64,000 nt of DNA. It comes from an uncultured Acidimicrobiales bacterium (GTDB lineage Bacteria > Actinomycetota > Acidimicrobiia > Acidimicrobiales > SZUA-35). The notes beneath the pieces were generated by a model that did no database searches, was not told the origin of the DNA, and worked only from the letters and a program-made list of their open reading frames with translations. The position numbers were made by a program, and so were the translations under genes. The stretch's first letter is position 1. Each line of letters opens with the position of its first letter. Location: NCBI GenBank assembly GCA_937922785.1, contig CALAJQ010000003.1, positions 1-64,000 on the forward strand, read 5' to 3'. Shown piece by piece: positions 41,999 through 50,264 of the stretch.

Positions 41999-43000
41999 GT
42001 GACTATCGACGCACTAATGGTGCTCTCCTTTGGTGGCCCAAACGGGCCCGAAGACGTTATGCCGTTTCTTCGAAACGTGACCAAGGGTCGAAACGTGCCA
42101 GACGAAAGACTGGCAGTCGTGGCCGAGCAATATGCGATGTTTGGGGGTCGCTCACCCATCAATGACCAGAACCTCGCACTGATCGAAGCAGTCGCTGCGA
42201 AGTTCGCTGAATCGGACATCGATCTGCCCGTGTACTTCGGCAATCGCAACTGGGAACCATACGTTGGCGACACCGTGGCCCGGATGAAAGCCGACGGGAT
42301 CAAGCATTGCTTAGTCTTTGCCACCTCGGCATTCGGGTCCTACTCGGGGTGCCGCCAGTACCGCGAGAACATAAGCGCTGCAACCGACCCCATTGACGGC
42401 GCGCCAATTTTGCAGAAACTGCGACTGTTCTACAATCACCCGCTGTTCATCACTGCTGTGACCGAGCGAGTCGCCGAGGTCTATGAGCCGGGGCAACGCC
42501 TTGTCTTTACCGCCCACTCGATTCCGAACTCAATGGCTGCAGCATGTGACTATGAGTCACAACTTGCCGAAGCGGCCGGGCTAGTGGCGACCGAACTTGG
42601 CCACCAGGGGGCGTGGGACTTGGTTTATCAAAGCCGCAGTGGACCACCACATATTCCATGGCTAGAACCCGACATCTGCGATCACCTCGCAGAAATTGCC
42701 GCTTCCAGCGACAGTGAATCTCAGACGGTTTGCGTGGTCCCACTTGGATTTGTTAGCGACCATACCGAAGTCCTGTTCGACCTCGACCATCAGGCCCGTG
42801 AAGCCGCAGATTCGGTCGGCATCAAAATGGTGCGGGCTAAGACGGTAGGCACCCACCTAAAATTTGTTGAAATGATCGTGGCCCTTGTGAGCGAACAGAC
42901 CGATGCCACTCCCCGGTTGTTCATTGGCAACGCAGGCGCCTGGCCCGACATGTGCCCTGACGGCCACTGCATTCCAGAGCGCGCTAGTCGCCCCGTCTAG
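41999..43000 (+). CDS. hemH: Ferrochelatase (actinobacterial, coproporphyrin type)
   Basis: A 333-residue ferrochelatase that inserts iron into coproporphyrin III (the actinobacterial route) or protoporphyrin IX. The metal-binding His173 is in FTAHSIP and Glu257 in SDHTEVLFD. Cys319 and Cys324 (DMCPDGHC) at the C-terminus resemble part of the 2Fe-2S site of mycobacterial ferrochelatase; C-terminal ligand count is lower than the usual three there, so cluster binding is uncertain. The GTG at 41999 starts the conserved IDALMVLSFGGP. The 3' end overlaps a convergent gene by 4 bases. Confidence 0.93.
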   Translation: MTIDALMVLSFGGPNGPEDVMPFLRNVTKGRNVPDERLAVVAEQYAMFGGRSPINDQNLALIEAVAAKFAESDIDLPVYFGNRNWEPYVGDTVARMKADGIKHCLVFATSAFGSYSGCRQYRENISAATDPIDGAPILQKLRLFYNHPLFITAVTERVAEVYEPGQRLVFTAHSIPNSMAAACDYESQLAEAAGLVATELGHQGAWDLVYQSRSGPPHIPWLEPDICDHLAEIAASSDSESQTVCVVPLGFVSDHTEVLFDLDHQAREAADSVGIKMVRAKTVGTHLKFVEMIVALVSEQTDATPRLFIGNAGAWPDMCPDGHCIPERASRPV

Positions 43001-44394
43001 GTCTCGTCCAAGCGCTTCTTCTCTAACTCCCATTGCGCGATAATTTTGCCCATCTCAGTTGAGGGCTCGCCCTCGACGAAGGGCCACAATTCTCTGGCGA
43101 TGCGATGGAAGTTCGCCGTTGCGTCAAGCTGAGCGAAGATCCCCATTAGGCCCAAGGTGATCCTTTGCAAAACAACAAACGACGGCGGAACGTTCAGGGC
43201 CTTCTTAAGATCCCCGAAACGGCCACCCGCCTCGAAAATGTGAGCGACGCCACCTTCGGCATATTCGGTATCAATGGTGATCACGGCATCTTCTAAGACG
43301 TAGTTGTAGTAGTACTTGAAGTACTCATAGATCTCTTCGTTGGTGAAGTCGTTGTCCTTTGGAAGCATCTTGATTGACTCAAGCCGTTCACGGAACATGT
43401 CCATGTCGTTGTTGATCACCATCGCCAGGATCAGATCCTGGAAGAGCACGTTTTCTTCGGTCGTAAATCGTTTGACCAGACCAAAGTCTAAGAAGGCGAC
43501 CTGGCCACCGGGATTGAAGATGTAGTTGCCGGGGTGAGGGTCGCCATTAAAGGCGTGAAGTCCATATATTGCCCCGAAGCTAAACCGGAAGAGGGTCTCG
43601 GCTACCAGGTTCTTCTCTTCCGATGACCACTCTAGAACTTCAGTGAACTTCGATCCCGACACAAGTTCGGTGGTGAGAATTCGTTCGGTGCAGTAGCGGT
43701 CGATCACTTTTGGAATGTGGATGAACGGGTGGTCCTGGTAGCTCTTTGCGTAGTACCGCTGGTTCTCAGCCTCAAGCTTGTAGTCAAGCTCTTCAAACAG
43801 ACGGGCCTTAAGCTCTTCCACAATTGGGCCCGAGTCGAGACCAGGGAACATCGAACCCATGGCTCCAAACAGCCAGCCTGCGTTTCCAAGGTCAGACTTC
43901 ACCGCTTCGGCCACGCCCGGGTACTGAACCTTCACAGCCACGGCCTCGCCTTCACGAGTCATCGCTCGATGCACCTGTCCAATCGACGCGGAAGCAATTG
44001 GCACCGGGTCCCACTCGGCAAAAAGCTCCTCGGGCTCGAACCCGAGCTCGTCCATAATTTGCTGAGCCGCCAACTCGGGCGCCATCGGAGGTGCGTCATG
44101 CTGCAACGAAGCCAACGTGGCACGAACGTGGTCGGGTAGCCCAGTATCGATGTAGCTAGCCATTTGGCCCAGCTTCATCATTGCCCCCTTCATGTTGCCA
44201 AGTTCGGCGGTTACGTCCTCGGCGGTCTTCAGTTGAAACTCAGTGTCGAGGGATTCCTTGCGTTCGGACGAGGCGAATGTGCGGCGCGCTTTATGCACCG
44301 CATATCGGCCACCGCCGCGCAGTCCGAGTCTCGCCAGTCGGAGGTTTCGGCCGGCAAGGCGGGTTGTATTCACGGGCTTAGATAGCTTGCTCAC
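42997..44394 (-). CDS. ABC1/UbiB-family protein kinase-like ATPase
   Basis: A 465-residue member of the AarF/ABC1/COQ8 family. MMKLGQMAS holds the KxGQ motif, SASIGQVHRA the Ala-rich nucleotide loop, GDPHPGNYIF the catalytic loop and FLDFG the metal-binding DFG. Such ATPases support lipid or quinone metabolism at membranes. The GTG start is 8 bases after TAAGCT (complement of 44403-44408), so it is probably leaderless. Confidence 0.91.
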   Translation of the reverse strand: MSKLSKPVNTTRLAGRNLRLARLGLRGGGRYAVHKARRTFASSERKESLDTEFQLKTAEDVTAELGNMKGAMMKLGQMASYIDTGLPDHVRATLASLQHDAPPMAPELAAQQIMDELGFEPEELFAEWDPVPIASASIGQVHRAMTREGEAVAVKVQYPGVAEAVKSDLGNAGWLFGAMGSMFPGLDSGPIVEELKARLFEELDYKLEAENQRYYAKSYQDHPFIHIPKVIDRYCTERILTTELVSGSKFTEVLEWSSEEKNLVAETLFRFSFGAIYGLHAFNGDPHPGNYIFNPGGQVAFLDFGLVKRFTTEENVLFQDLILAMVINNDMDMFRERLESIKMLPKDNDFTNEEIYEYFKYYYNYVLEDAVITIDTEYAEGGVAHIFEAGGRFGDLKKALNVPPSFVVLQRITLGLMGIFAQLDATANFHRIARELWPFVEGEPSTEMGKIIAQWELEKKRLDET

Positions 44395-44429
44395 TGACAG
44401 CTAGCTTAAGTGCCTCTAACCTCACGAGC
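44395..44429. promoter_or_regulatory. 35-base divergent leaderless promoter region
   Basis: TAAGCT (complement of 44403-44408) lies 8 bases before the UbiB-like GTG and TAACCT (44417-44422) 7 bases before the GNAT GTG. Both -10 boxes fit in 35 bases, so their -35 regions must lie in the opposing promoter or gene. Confidence 0.5.
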
Positions 44430-44990
44430 GTGATCTCACTTGCAACTTCTAGGTTGGCTCTAAGGCCATGGGAACCTGGCGATCGTGAGCCCTTCATCGC
44501 GATGTGTGCAGACCCGCTAGTTATGCAGTTCATTGGCGACGGCAAGCCGCTTTCAATCGACTACGCCAGTTCTCGGTTTGAGCAGATGCCGGCCGAATGG
44601 AACAAGGTCGGGTATGGAGTGCTTGCGATCGAAAGAAAAACGGACAGACAGTTTTTGGGTTTTGCCGGGCTGAGCACACCTGATGTCCTCCCCCAACTCC
44701 TCCCGGCAACAGAGATTGGCTGGCGAATCCGCTCGGAGTTCTGGGGTAATGGGTACGGAACTGAGGGCGCTCGCGCTGTTGCCGACTGGGCTTTCAATGA
44801 TTTGGGCCGCAAAAGCTTGCTGGCAATAATTCGCGAGGACAACAAACCATCGATTCGAATTGCGGAGAAGCTCAACATGACCTTGTCCCAGACGATCAAC
44901 GATCACCGGTATTTGCGCCTTCTTCAGGTGTATGAGCTAGCGGCCGACGCGTGGCAAGATAAGGCGTGGCAAGATTTGGGCGAGAACTAA
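44430..44990 (+). CDS. GNAT family N-acetyltransferase (RimJ/RimL type)
   Basis: A 186-residue acetyltransferase. TSRLALRPWEPGDRE, EIGWRIRSEFWGNGYGTEGARA (acetyl-CoA loop, quoted in part: WGNGYGTEGA) and NKPSIRIAEKLNM are typical of the RimJ/RimL branch. It acetylates an N-terminus or small molecule; the target is unknown. The GTG start is 7 bases after a TAACCT box. Its 3' end overlaps the next gene by 25 bases. Confidence 0.87.
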   Translation: MISLATSRLALRPWEPGDREPFIAMCADPLVMQFIGDGKPLSIDYASSRFEQMPAEWNKVGYGVLAIERKTDRQFLGFAGLSTPDVLPQLLPATEIGWRIRSEFWGNGYGTEGARAVADWAFNDLGRKSLLAIIREDNKPSIRIAEKLNMTLSQTINDHRYLRLLQVYELAADAWQDKAWQDLGEN

Positions 44991-45346
44991 GCGAAAGCGA
45001 GCTTGATTCCTATGACGTCATCGATCGATCGCTAGCCCGGACGGTCCGCATCGTAAACGTGCCGTTTGTGCCTGGTGGATATGCCGGAATCACCTTTGGG
45101 CGCTTTGTCTACCTGGCGAAACCAATTCCACCCGATGGGACCAGCACGCTACTTGCCCACGAACTGGTACACGTTGGCCAATATCAACAGACCGGAATTC
45201 CGCGCTACATCTACCGCTATTTGAAGTCGTTCTTTCCCGACCTAGTTCGGATGAAGAATTGGAACCAAGCCTATAGAGCGATCCCGTACGAAGTTGAGGC
45301 AAGGCAAGAGACTGGAAAGTGGCAAAGACGACGCGTCGGTCGCTAG
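44966..45346 (+). CDS. Minimal HExxH metalloprotease-like protein
   Basis: A 126-residue protein with LLAHELVHVGQYQQTG, a zinc-binding HExxH motif in the DUF4157 style, and a downstream Glu in YEVEARQE that could be the third ligand. There is no signal peptide or other domain, so it is one of the smallest gluzincin-like proteins. The GTG start overlaps the GNAT gene by 25 bases. It may be a peptidase or a non-catalytic zinc protein. Confidence 0.72.
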   Translation: MARFGRELSESELDSYDVIDRSLARTVRIVNVPFVPGGYAGITFGRFVYLAKPIPPDGTSTLLAHELVHVGQYQQTGIPRYIYRYLKSFFPDLVRMKNWNQAYRAIPYEVEARQETGKWQRRRVGR

Positions 45347-46869
45347 GTGGCGGCGCCAAACTTCTCGCGCAGCTCCCGTTTAAGGATCTTGTTTGAACCT
45401 GTCTTTGGGATGTGGTCCATGAACTCGATTCGGCGCGGCATCTTGTACCCAGCCAGGTGTTCGCGAGCAAACGCCTGAACGTCTTCAGCGGTCAGCTGGT
45501 CATCGCTGGGAACCACGATGGCTAGGACGCTTTCACCCCAGTCGTCAGACGGAAGCCCAATCACAGCTACTTCGTAAATACCGGGGTGATGCTCAAGGGC
45601 TCCCTCGATCTCGGCGGGATAGATGTTCATGCCGCCAGAGATGATCATGTCTTTCTTGCGGTCGCAGATGTACAGGTACCCCTCTTCATCCCGATAGGCG
45701 ATGTCACCAACGGTGTGCCAGTCGCCCTCGCGGGAGTCTTCCTCGTACTTGTCTTGTGCTTTGTAGTAAGTGTCAAACACCGAGCCGGAGCGAACATACA
45801 ACTCTCCGGGAGCCATCGGTTCGTCAACTACGTTGCCGTCGTCGTCAAACAGGCAGACCTCAACATAGGGCGCCGGTTTTCCACATGAGCCGGGCTTACG
45901 CATCTGGTCTTCAGGAGCCAGCACAGTGTTAACACCCATCTCGGTAGATCCGTAGATCTCCCATAGCGACTCGGGTGGGAAGTCCTTAACGTAATCCTGC
46001 TTCAGGGCGAAGGGCCACGGGGCGGCGTTGGCCACCATGATCTTCATCGAAGAGGTGTCGTATCTCGCCTTGATTTCCTCGTCAAGGTTTAGGACCATCC
46101 GGATCGGGGTTGGTGCTGAGAAAGTTGACGAGCACTTGTACTTGTCAATCAACCGGAGCCAGTCCTCGGCATCGAACTTGTGCTGCAAAACCACGGTGTT
46201 ACCTATCGCGTGAGCCATACCGGCAAAACCCCCGGGTCCGGAGTGATACAGCGGACCACAAGTCACATATATGTCGCCTGGCCCGTAGCCCAACAGCTGC
46301 ATTAGTCCAACTGTCAGCTTCGGGTCTCTTGTTGTTTTCCGCACCGCACCCTTTGGGTTGCCGGTAGTTCCCGATGTGTAGATCATGGTGCCTGCAACAC
46401 CTTCTTCGGGTTCCGCAACTGCCTCTTCAGAGCCCAAGAAGTCGTCGTGGCTAACTTGGCCTGGGCCCGGTTCCCCACCAAAAATTACAACCTTGTTGAC
46501 TGCGGGAATGCGATCAGCGATTCGCGCCAACAACTCTGCGTATCCAGCATCGGCAAACACCAGAGCAGAATCGGAATTGTTAATGACGTAGATCGATTCG
46601 TCATCAGAAAGCCGATAGTTCAGCGGCACCGAGACCATTCCGGCCTTACGCGCTGCGTGACTAAATGCCAAAACTTCCAGCGAGTTCTGACCGAGCCACA
46701 TCACCTTCGATCCGGGCTCCAGACCAACACCAGCAATCCCGTTCGCAATCTGGTTCGTGTAGAGATCCAACTCGGTGAAGGTCATCTGACGAACTTCGGA
46801 CCCTGGCCGATCGTCTATGACGGCGAGCCGATCAGGCGAGGTTTGGGCGTGCCCAGTGATGAGATCCAT
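45343..46869 (-). CDS. AMP-dependent acyl-CoA synthetase/ligase
   Basis: A 508-residue adenylate-forming enzyme. YTSGTTGNPKGA is the P-loop motif, YGSTEMGVNT the A5 motif, DWHTVGDIAYRDEEG the A7 motif and KTGSNKILKRELR contains the A10 catalytic Lys. It activates a carboxylic or fatty acid to its CoA ester in the cytoplasm and could feed the acyl-CoA dehydrogenase at 8 kb. Its C-terminus overlaps the convergent metalloprotease-like gene by 4 bases. Downstream gap 46870-46938 contains CTAGCC...GGCTAG repeats with a long loop and nothing firm. Confidence 0.93.
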   Translation of the reverse strand: MDLITGHAQTSPDRLAVIDDRPGSEVRQMTFTELDLYTNQIANGIAGVGLEPGSKVMWLGQNSLEVLAFSHAARKAGMVSVPLNYRLSDDESIYVINNSDSALVFADAGYAELLARIADRIPAVNKVVIFGGEPGPGQVSHDDFLGSEEAVAEPEEGVAGTMIYTSGTTGNPKGAVRKTTRDPKLTVGLMQLLGYGPGDIYVTCGPLYHSGPGGFAGMAHAIGNTVVLQHKFDAEDWLRLIDKYKCSSTFSAPTPIRMVLNLDEEIKARYDTSSMKIMVANAAPWPFALKQDYVKDFPPESLWEIYGSTEMGVNTVLAPEDQMRKPGSCGKPAPYVEVCLFDDDGNVVDEPMAPGELYVRSGSVFDTYYKAQDKYEEDSREGDWHTVGDIAYRDEEGYLYICDRKKDMIISGGMNIYPAEIEGALEHHPGIYEVAVIGLPSDDWGESVLAIVVPSDDQLTAEDVQAFAREHLAGYKMPRRIEFMDHIPKTGSNKILKRELREKFGAAT

Positions 46870-46938
46870 CCGCCGATTGTGATCTAGCCGCTACCGCCGA
46901 TCAAATTGGCTAGGCCGAGCAGCGTCTGAATCGCCTGG

Positions 46939-48174
46939 TTAATCGTGCTTGTATGGCAGCTCGACGCTTACTAATGCGCCACCATCTTCATTGTTAGCGG
47001 CTACACAAGTGCCTCCGTGTAGTTCAACGATTGTTCGCGCAATTGCCATGCCTAGCCCAACTGACCCTGACCGGTCACCGCGCCGGAACCGCTCAAAAAC
47101 ATGGTCGATGATTCCCGGATCAAACCCCGGGCCATCGTCGGCTATGTCGATCCGGGCCATCCGAGGGCCCAAGTGGGTTGTAAGCACCACCTTGTCAGCA
47201 CGGGCCGCGGCGTTTCGAGTGATGTTGTCAACAACTTGACGCAACAGGTTGTAGTCCGCCTCGACGACCACGGCCTCGCCCGGAATCGATTCGATGATCG
47301 TCCCGTCTACTCGCACCGATGCAGCAACTTCTTCAACCATGAGATCTAGCCTTAGCGGCGCCAATCGAGGTTTGGCCTGGCCTGCCTCAAGTCTGGCAAA
47401 TTCAAGCAGCTCCCCCACGCTTACTCCAGCGCGTTCGGTCGCGGTCAGAATTTCGCTAAGAGACTCGCGGTACTCGTCATCACTTCTGTTTCTGGACAAA
47501 GCGTGACCGGCCGAAGCTTGAATGATCGCAAGAGGAGTCCTTAACTCATGAGCTGCATCGGCGATGAAATCGCGATTGACCGCTCGGGCTCTTCGAACTG
47601 GCGCCGCCAACCGCCCCGCCGCCATCCATGCTGCCAACCCTGCCAGGGCGGTGATTGAGGCCAGCACCAACGACCACATCCAAGCTGCGTTTCTGATTGT
47701 GGCGTCCTGGTTGCCACGCCACACAACGGCGAGGAGGACTTCTTCCTCGGCCCACTTTTCGGCGTGAGCCAGCCACTGGCCATCGAAGTCATACTCTCGG
47801 GTATTGGTGCCAGTCTCCAAAGCCGGAGCGGCCAAAGTCATGATGGAGGGTTCGGTGTCCACCTCACCAAACGCGCTGAACCAGTCGCCGTCGGGGTTCA
47901 CCTGCCAGACGTTCTTCGGCGCAGGCTCATCGTTGTCACGCCAGTAACGAATCGCTCCTGCAATGGCTTCGTCTGCATCAGCTTGAGTGTCAGCTCGGGC
48001 ATCATCGATCGAGTCTCGATAAGCAAGCCAAACCAAAGGGCCGGCAAGCAACAACGTAAGCGCCATGGCACCCAGAGCCGGAAAGAGTCTTTGCCTTGTC
48101 GTGACGTCCTTGTTTGCCGTTCCCCGGCCACGGAGGCCGCGTGGCTTACGTCCGTCTTCGGTCAACGCATTCAT
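46939..48174 (-). CDS. Sensor histidine kinase with repeat-derived N-terminus
   Basis: A 411-residue two-TM kinase: TM1 about 31-51, an extracytoplasmic sensor of about 110 residues, TM2 about 164-185, HAMP-like linker, HisKA with AAHELRTPLA (His209) and HATPase_c with DNITRNAA, DDGPGFD and GSVGLGMAI. It senses an outside signal and phosphorylates the response regulator encoded upstream. Residues 1-22 are encoded by a 63-bp tandem duplication at 48113-48237 that shares its core with the array at 21.0 kb. The ATG at 48174 overlaps a 21-codon mini-frame by ATGA. Confidence 0.92.
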   Translation of the reverse strand: MNALTEDGRKPRGLRGRGTANKDVTTRQRLFPALGAMALTLLLAGPLVWLAYRDSIDDARADTQADADEAIAGAIRYWRDNDEPAPKNVWQVNPDGDWFSAFGEVDTEPSIMTLAAPALETGTNTREYDFDGQWLAHAEKWAEEEVLLAVVWRGNQDATIRNAAWMWSLVLASITALAGLAAWMAAGRLAAPVRRARAVNRDFIADAAHELRTPLAIIQASAGHALSRNRSDDEYRESLSEILTATERAGVSVGELLEFARLEAGQAKPRLAPLRLDLMVEEVAASVRVDGTIIESIPGEAVVVEADYNLLRQVVDNITRNAAARADKVVLTTHLGPRMARIDIADDGPGFDPGIIDHVFERFRRGDRSGSVGLGMAIARTIVELHGGTCVAANNEDGGALVSVELPYKHD

Positions 48175-48237
48175 GTTTGCCGTTCCCCGCCACGCAGGCC
48201 GCGTGGCTTACGTCCGTCTTCGGTCAACGCATTCATG
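48113..48237 (-). repeat. 63-bp tandem duplication across the regulator-kinase junction
   Basis: Copies are 48113-48175 (63 bp) and 48176-48237 (62 bp); the second lacks one base and has one substitution in the core. The first 28 bases of the first copy (48113-48140) match the core of the 21.0 kb array. Each copy carries an ATGAATGCG start region, so both supply a potential start codon. Confidence 0.88.
48171..48236 (-). CDS. 21-codon mini-frame between response regulator and kinase genes
   Basis: The second repeat copy has an ATG (48236-48234) overlapping the response regulator stop (ATGA). It encodes 21 residues and stops at a TGA (48173-48171) that overlaps the kinase ATG (again ATGA). 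The peptide repeats the first residues of the kinase (MNALTEDGRKPRGLRG) before shifting frame owing to the one-base deletion. It probably serves translational relay rather than making a functional peptide. Confidence 0.45.
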   Translation of the reverse strand: MNALTEDGRKPRGLRGGERQT

Positions 48238-48910
48238 CCGCCAAGCCCCCAATTCTGTAACCGACTCCTCTTACTGTCTCGATCGGGTCATCCATTCCTG
48301 GTCCTTGGAGTTTGCGGCGCAGGTTTGCGACGTGCACGTCTACTACGTTGGAAAGTCCGTCATAGTTTGCATCCCACACGTGATCGAGAAGATCTTCTCT
48401 CCTACAAACTTCCCCTGACCGGCGCATCAAGTAATCCAGAAGTGAAAACTCTCGCGGAGTCAGTGGCACCAGAATTGCGCCCCTGGTGACGGTATGAGCG
48501 GCCGGATCCAGGCGGATGTCATCCACCATAAGAATTGGGTTGGTCGAACTCGGCGGACGCCGCAACAACGCCCTCACCCTCGCTGCCAGCTCCGGGTAGG
48601 CGAATGGCTTTGTCAGATAGTCATCAGCGCCCGCGTCCAGCCCTGCAACTTTGTCCGACAGATCATCTCGGGCGGTCAGCATCAGAATTGGAGTCGTGTC
48701 ACCTTGGGAACGCCTAGTCCGACACAATCGCGCTCCATCTCCGTCTGGCAGACCAAGGTCAAGCACCATCAGATCATATTCGTGGATGCTCAGAGCCTCG
48801 TCAGCTCCGGCCACCGTTCCAACATGATCGACTGCGTGACCCTCTTCTCCGAGACCACGCACAATCACCCGCGCAAGGGAGGCATCATCTTCGATCAGCA
48901 GTAAGCGCAC
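48233..48910 (-). CDS. OmpR family response regulator
   Basis: A 225-residue regulator. The receiver domain has IEDD acidic residues, phosphorylation site Asp51 (MVLDLGLPDGDG) and Lys in YLTKPFAYPEL; the C-terminal winged helix (about 130-223) has VPLTPREFSLLDYL and VDVHVANLRRKL. It is the partner of the kinase encoded downstream and probably binds direct repeats in front of its own gene and the divergent DUF1800 gene. Confidence 0.93.
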   Translation of the reverse strand: MRLLLIEDDASLARVIVRGLGEEGHAVDHVGTVAGADEALSIHEYDLMVLDLGLPDGDGARLCRTRRSQGDTTPILMLTARDDLSDKVAGLDAGADDYLTKPFAYPELAARVRALLRRPPSSTNPILMVDDIRLDPAAHTVTRGAILVPLTPREFSLLDYLMRRSGEVCRREDLLDHVWDANYDGLSNVVDVHVANLRRKLQGPGMDDPIETVRGVGYRIGGLAA

Positions 48911-48922
48911 TCCCCTAGTGTC

Positions 48923-48989
48923 TCATGTCAAACATGAAGGCACCATGAAGATGTCCTTAACCATCGTTTAATGACACTTAATACATAGT
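48923..48989. promoter_or_regulatory. Response-regulator boxes and promoter between RR and DUF1800 genes
   Basis: Three TTAA cores at 48957, 48968 and 48978 recur at 11 and 10 bases, the spacing of OmpR/PhoP-type tandem half-sites. TCATG (48923-48927) and CATGA (48933-48937) form an inverted repeat closer to the regulator gene. CATAGT (48984-48989) lies 6 bases before the DUF1800 ATG as a -10 box. Direct binding by the adjacent regulator is inferred. Confidence 0.55.
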
Positions 48990-48995
48990 CACCAC

Positions 48996-50264
48996 ATGTT
49001 GCGGGAACGAAGCGAACCAGAATTCGTCAGCGCCGCTCATTTAGCTAAAAGAGTGAGTGTTAGCGGCTCTCACACGCTGATTGAGACCTTGGCACCGATG
49101 AAACCGGCCGAAATGGTCGAATACGTGCTTGAAGGTGAGATCGGACCGATGTCGCCCCCAGTCACCGGTGACGAGTGGGTAGACACCGACAACCTGATGC
49201 ATTGGTGGATCCGACGCATGGCCGGCCAAGATTCCGCTCTTAGTGAGCGAATGACTTGGTTCTGGCACGGCGTCCTGACCACCAATGCCGACAAATCCGA
49301 CAGCCCGAAGCAAATTCAAGCCCAGCTAAACCTACTTCGGACACACTCGCTGGGTAACTACAGGGAACTGCTTCAGGCGTTCATGATTGACGGCGCTCTG
49401 CTGAACTACCTAGATGGCAACGGTTCTGCCGCCTTTGCCCCGAACGAGAATCTTGCTCGAGAGACGATGGAACTGTTCACCATCGGGCGGGGCAACTACA
49501 CCGAAGATGATGTACGGGCCGCAGCCCGAGCCTTTGCCGGGTGGACGGTTGATTACGAAACCGGCGAAGTGAGTTTGAGTCGCCGCGACTCATTTCGTGC
49601 CCCTCTAATATTTCTAGGAGAGCAACGTAACTGGGACACCCCTTCAGTTGTTGACCACCTCTGTGACCAGCCCGCAACCGCTGTTCATGTGGCCAGCAGG
49701 CTTTGGCTTCACTTGGTCGGAGCACCTCTGGAAGAAAAAGCGGCGGCTGAACTAGGCGCCTGGTGGCAGGACCAAGACCTCGAAATCAAGCCACTGGTTC
49801 GGATGATTCTTCAAAGCGAGGGATTTTCGGCCAGCAAAATGGCGAGAGTAAGGACGGGAATCGAATGGTTCTGTGGCGTCAGGGCAATGGTTCTGGGCGC
49901 TGACACAATGGCTGAAGAAGAACGTCTTCCCGTAGACACGTGGCGGATCCAGCAGCTCGGACAGAATCCCTACGATCCCCCGAACGTCGCCGGCTGGCCT
50001 ACTGACGATCGGTGGATCGGAGCATCAGGAATGCTCGCGCGAGCTTCGCTGGTCCACGACATTGACTTCAACCAGTTCTTCAGTGCCGATATGACAACCG
50101 ATGACATCCTCGACAGATGCGCAATACATGAGGTGAGCGACGAGACCTACCAAGCGATTGAAGGAACCGGTCCCCGCAAAGACGGCGAACAGATCTCGCC
50201 CGAGGATCGCTTAGCCACCCGCTTCCGCCTCGCACTAACCAGCCCGGAGTTCAACCAATCATGA
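48996..50264 (+). CDS. DUF1800 family protein
   Basis: A 422-residue protein of the DUF1800 family. Conserved segments include ERMTWFWHGVLTTN, NENLARETMELFTIG, AARAFAGWTVD and PPNVAGWP. These proteins are usually encoded beside DUF1501 and are thought to be exported and to work as a pair, perhaps in surface or matrix organisation; their activity is unknown. No signal peptide is obvious. The gene is divergent from the two-component system and overlaps DUF1501 by 4 bases. Confidence 0.9.
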   Translation: MLRERSEPEFVSAAHLAKRVSVSGSHTLIETLAPMKPAEMVEYVLEGEIGPMSPPVTGDEWVDTDNLMHWWIRRMAGQDSALSERMTWFWHGVLTTNADKSDSPKQIQAQLNLLRTHSLGNYRELLQAFMIDGALLNYLDGNGSAAFAPNENLARETMELFTIGRGNYTEDDVRAAARAFAGWTVDYETGEVSLSRRDSFRAPLIFLGEQRNWDTPSVVDHLCDQPATAVHVASRLWLHLVGAPLEEKAAAELGAWWQDQDLEIKPLVRMILQSEGFSASKMARVRTGIEWFCGVRAMVLGADTMAEEERLPVDTWRIQQLGQNPYDPPNVAGWPTDDRWIGASGMLARASLVHDIDFNQFFSADMTTDDILDRCAIHEVSDETYQAIEGTGPRKDGEQISPEDRLATRFRLALTSPEFNQS

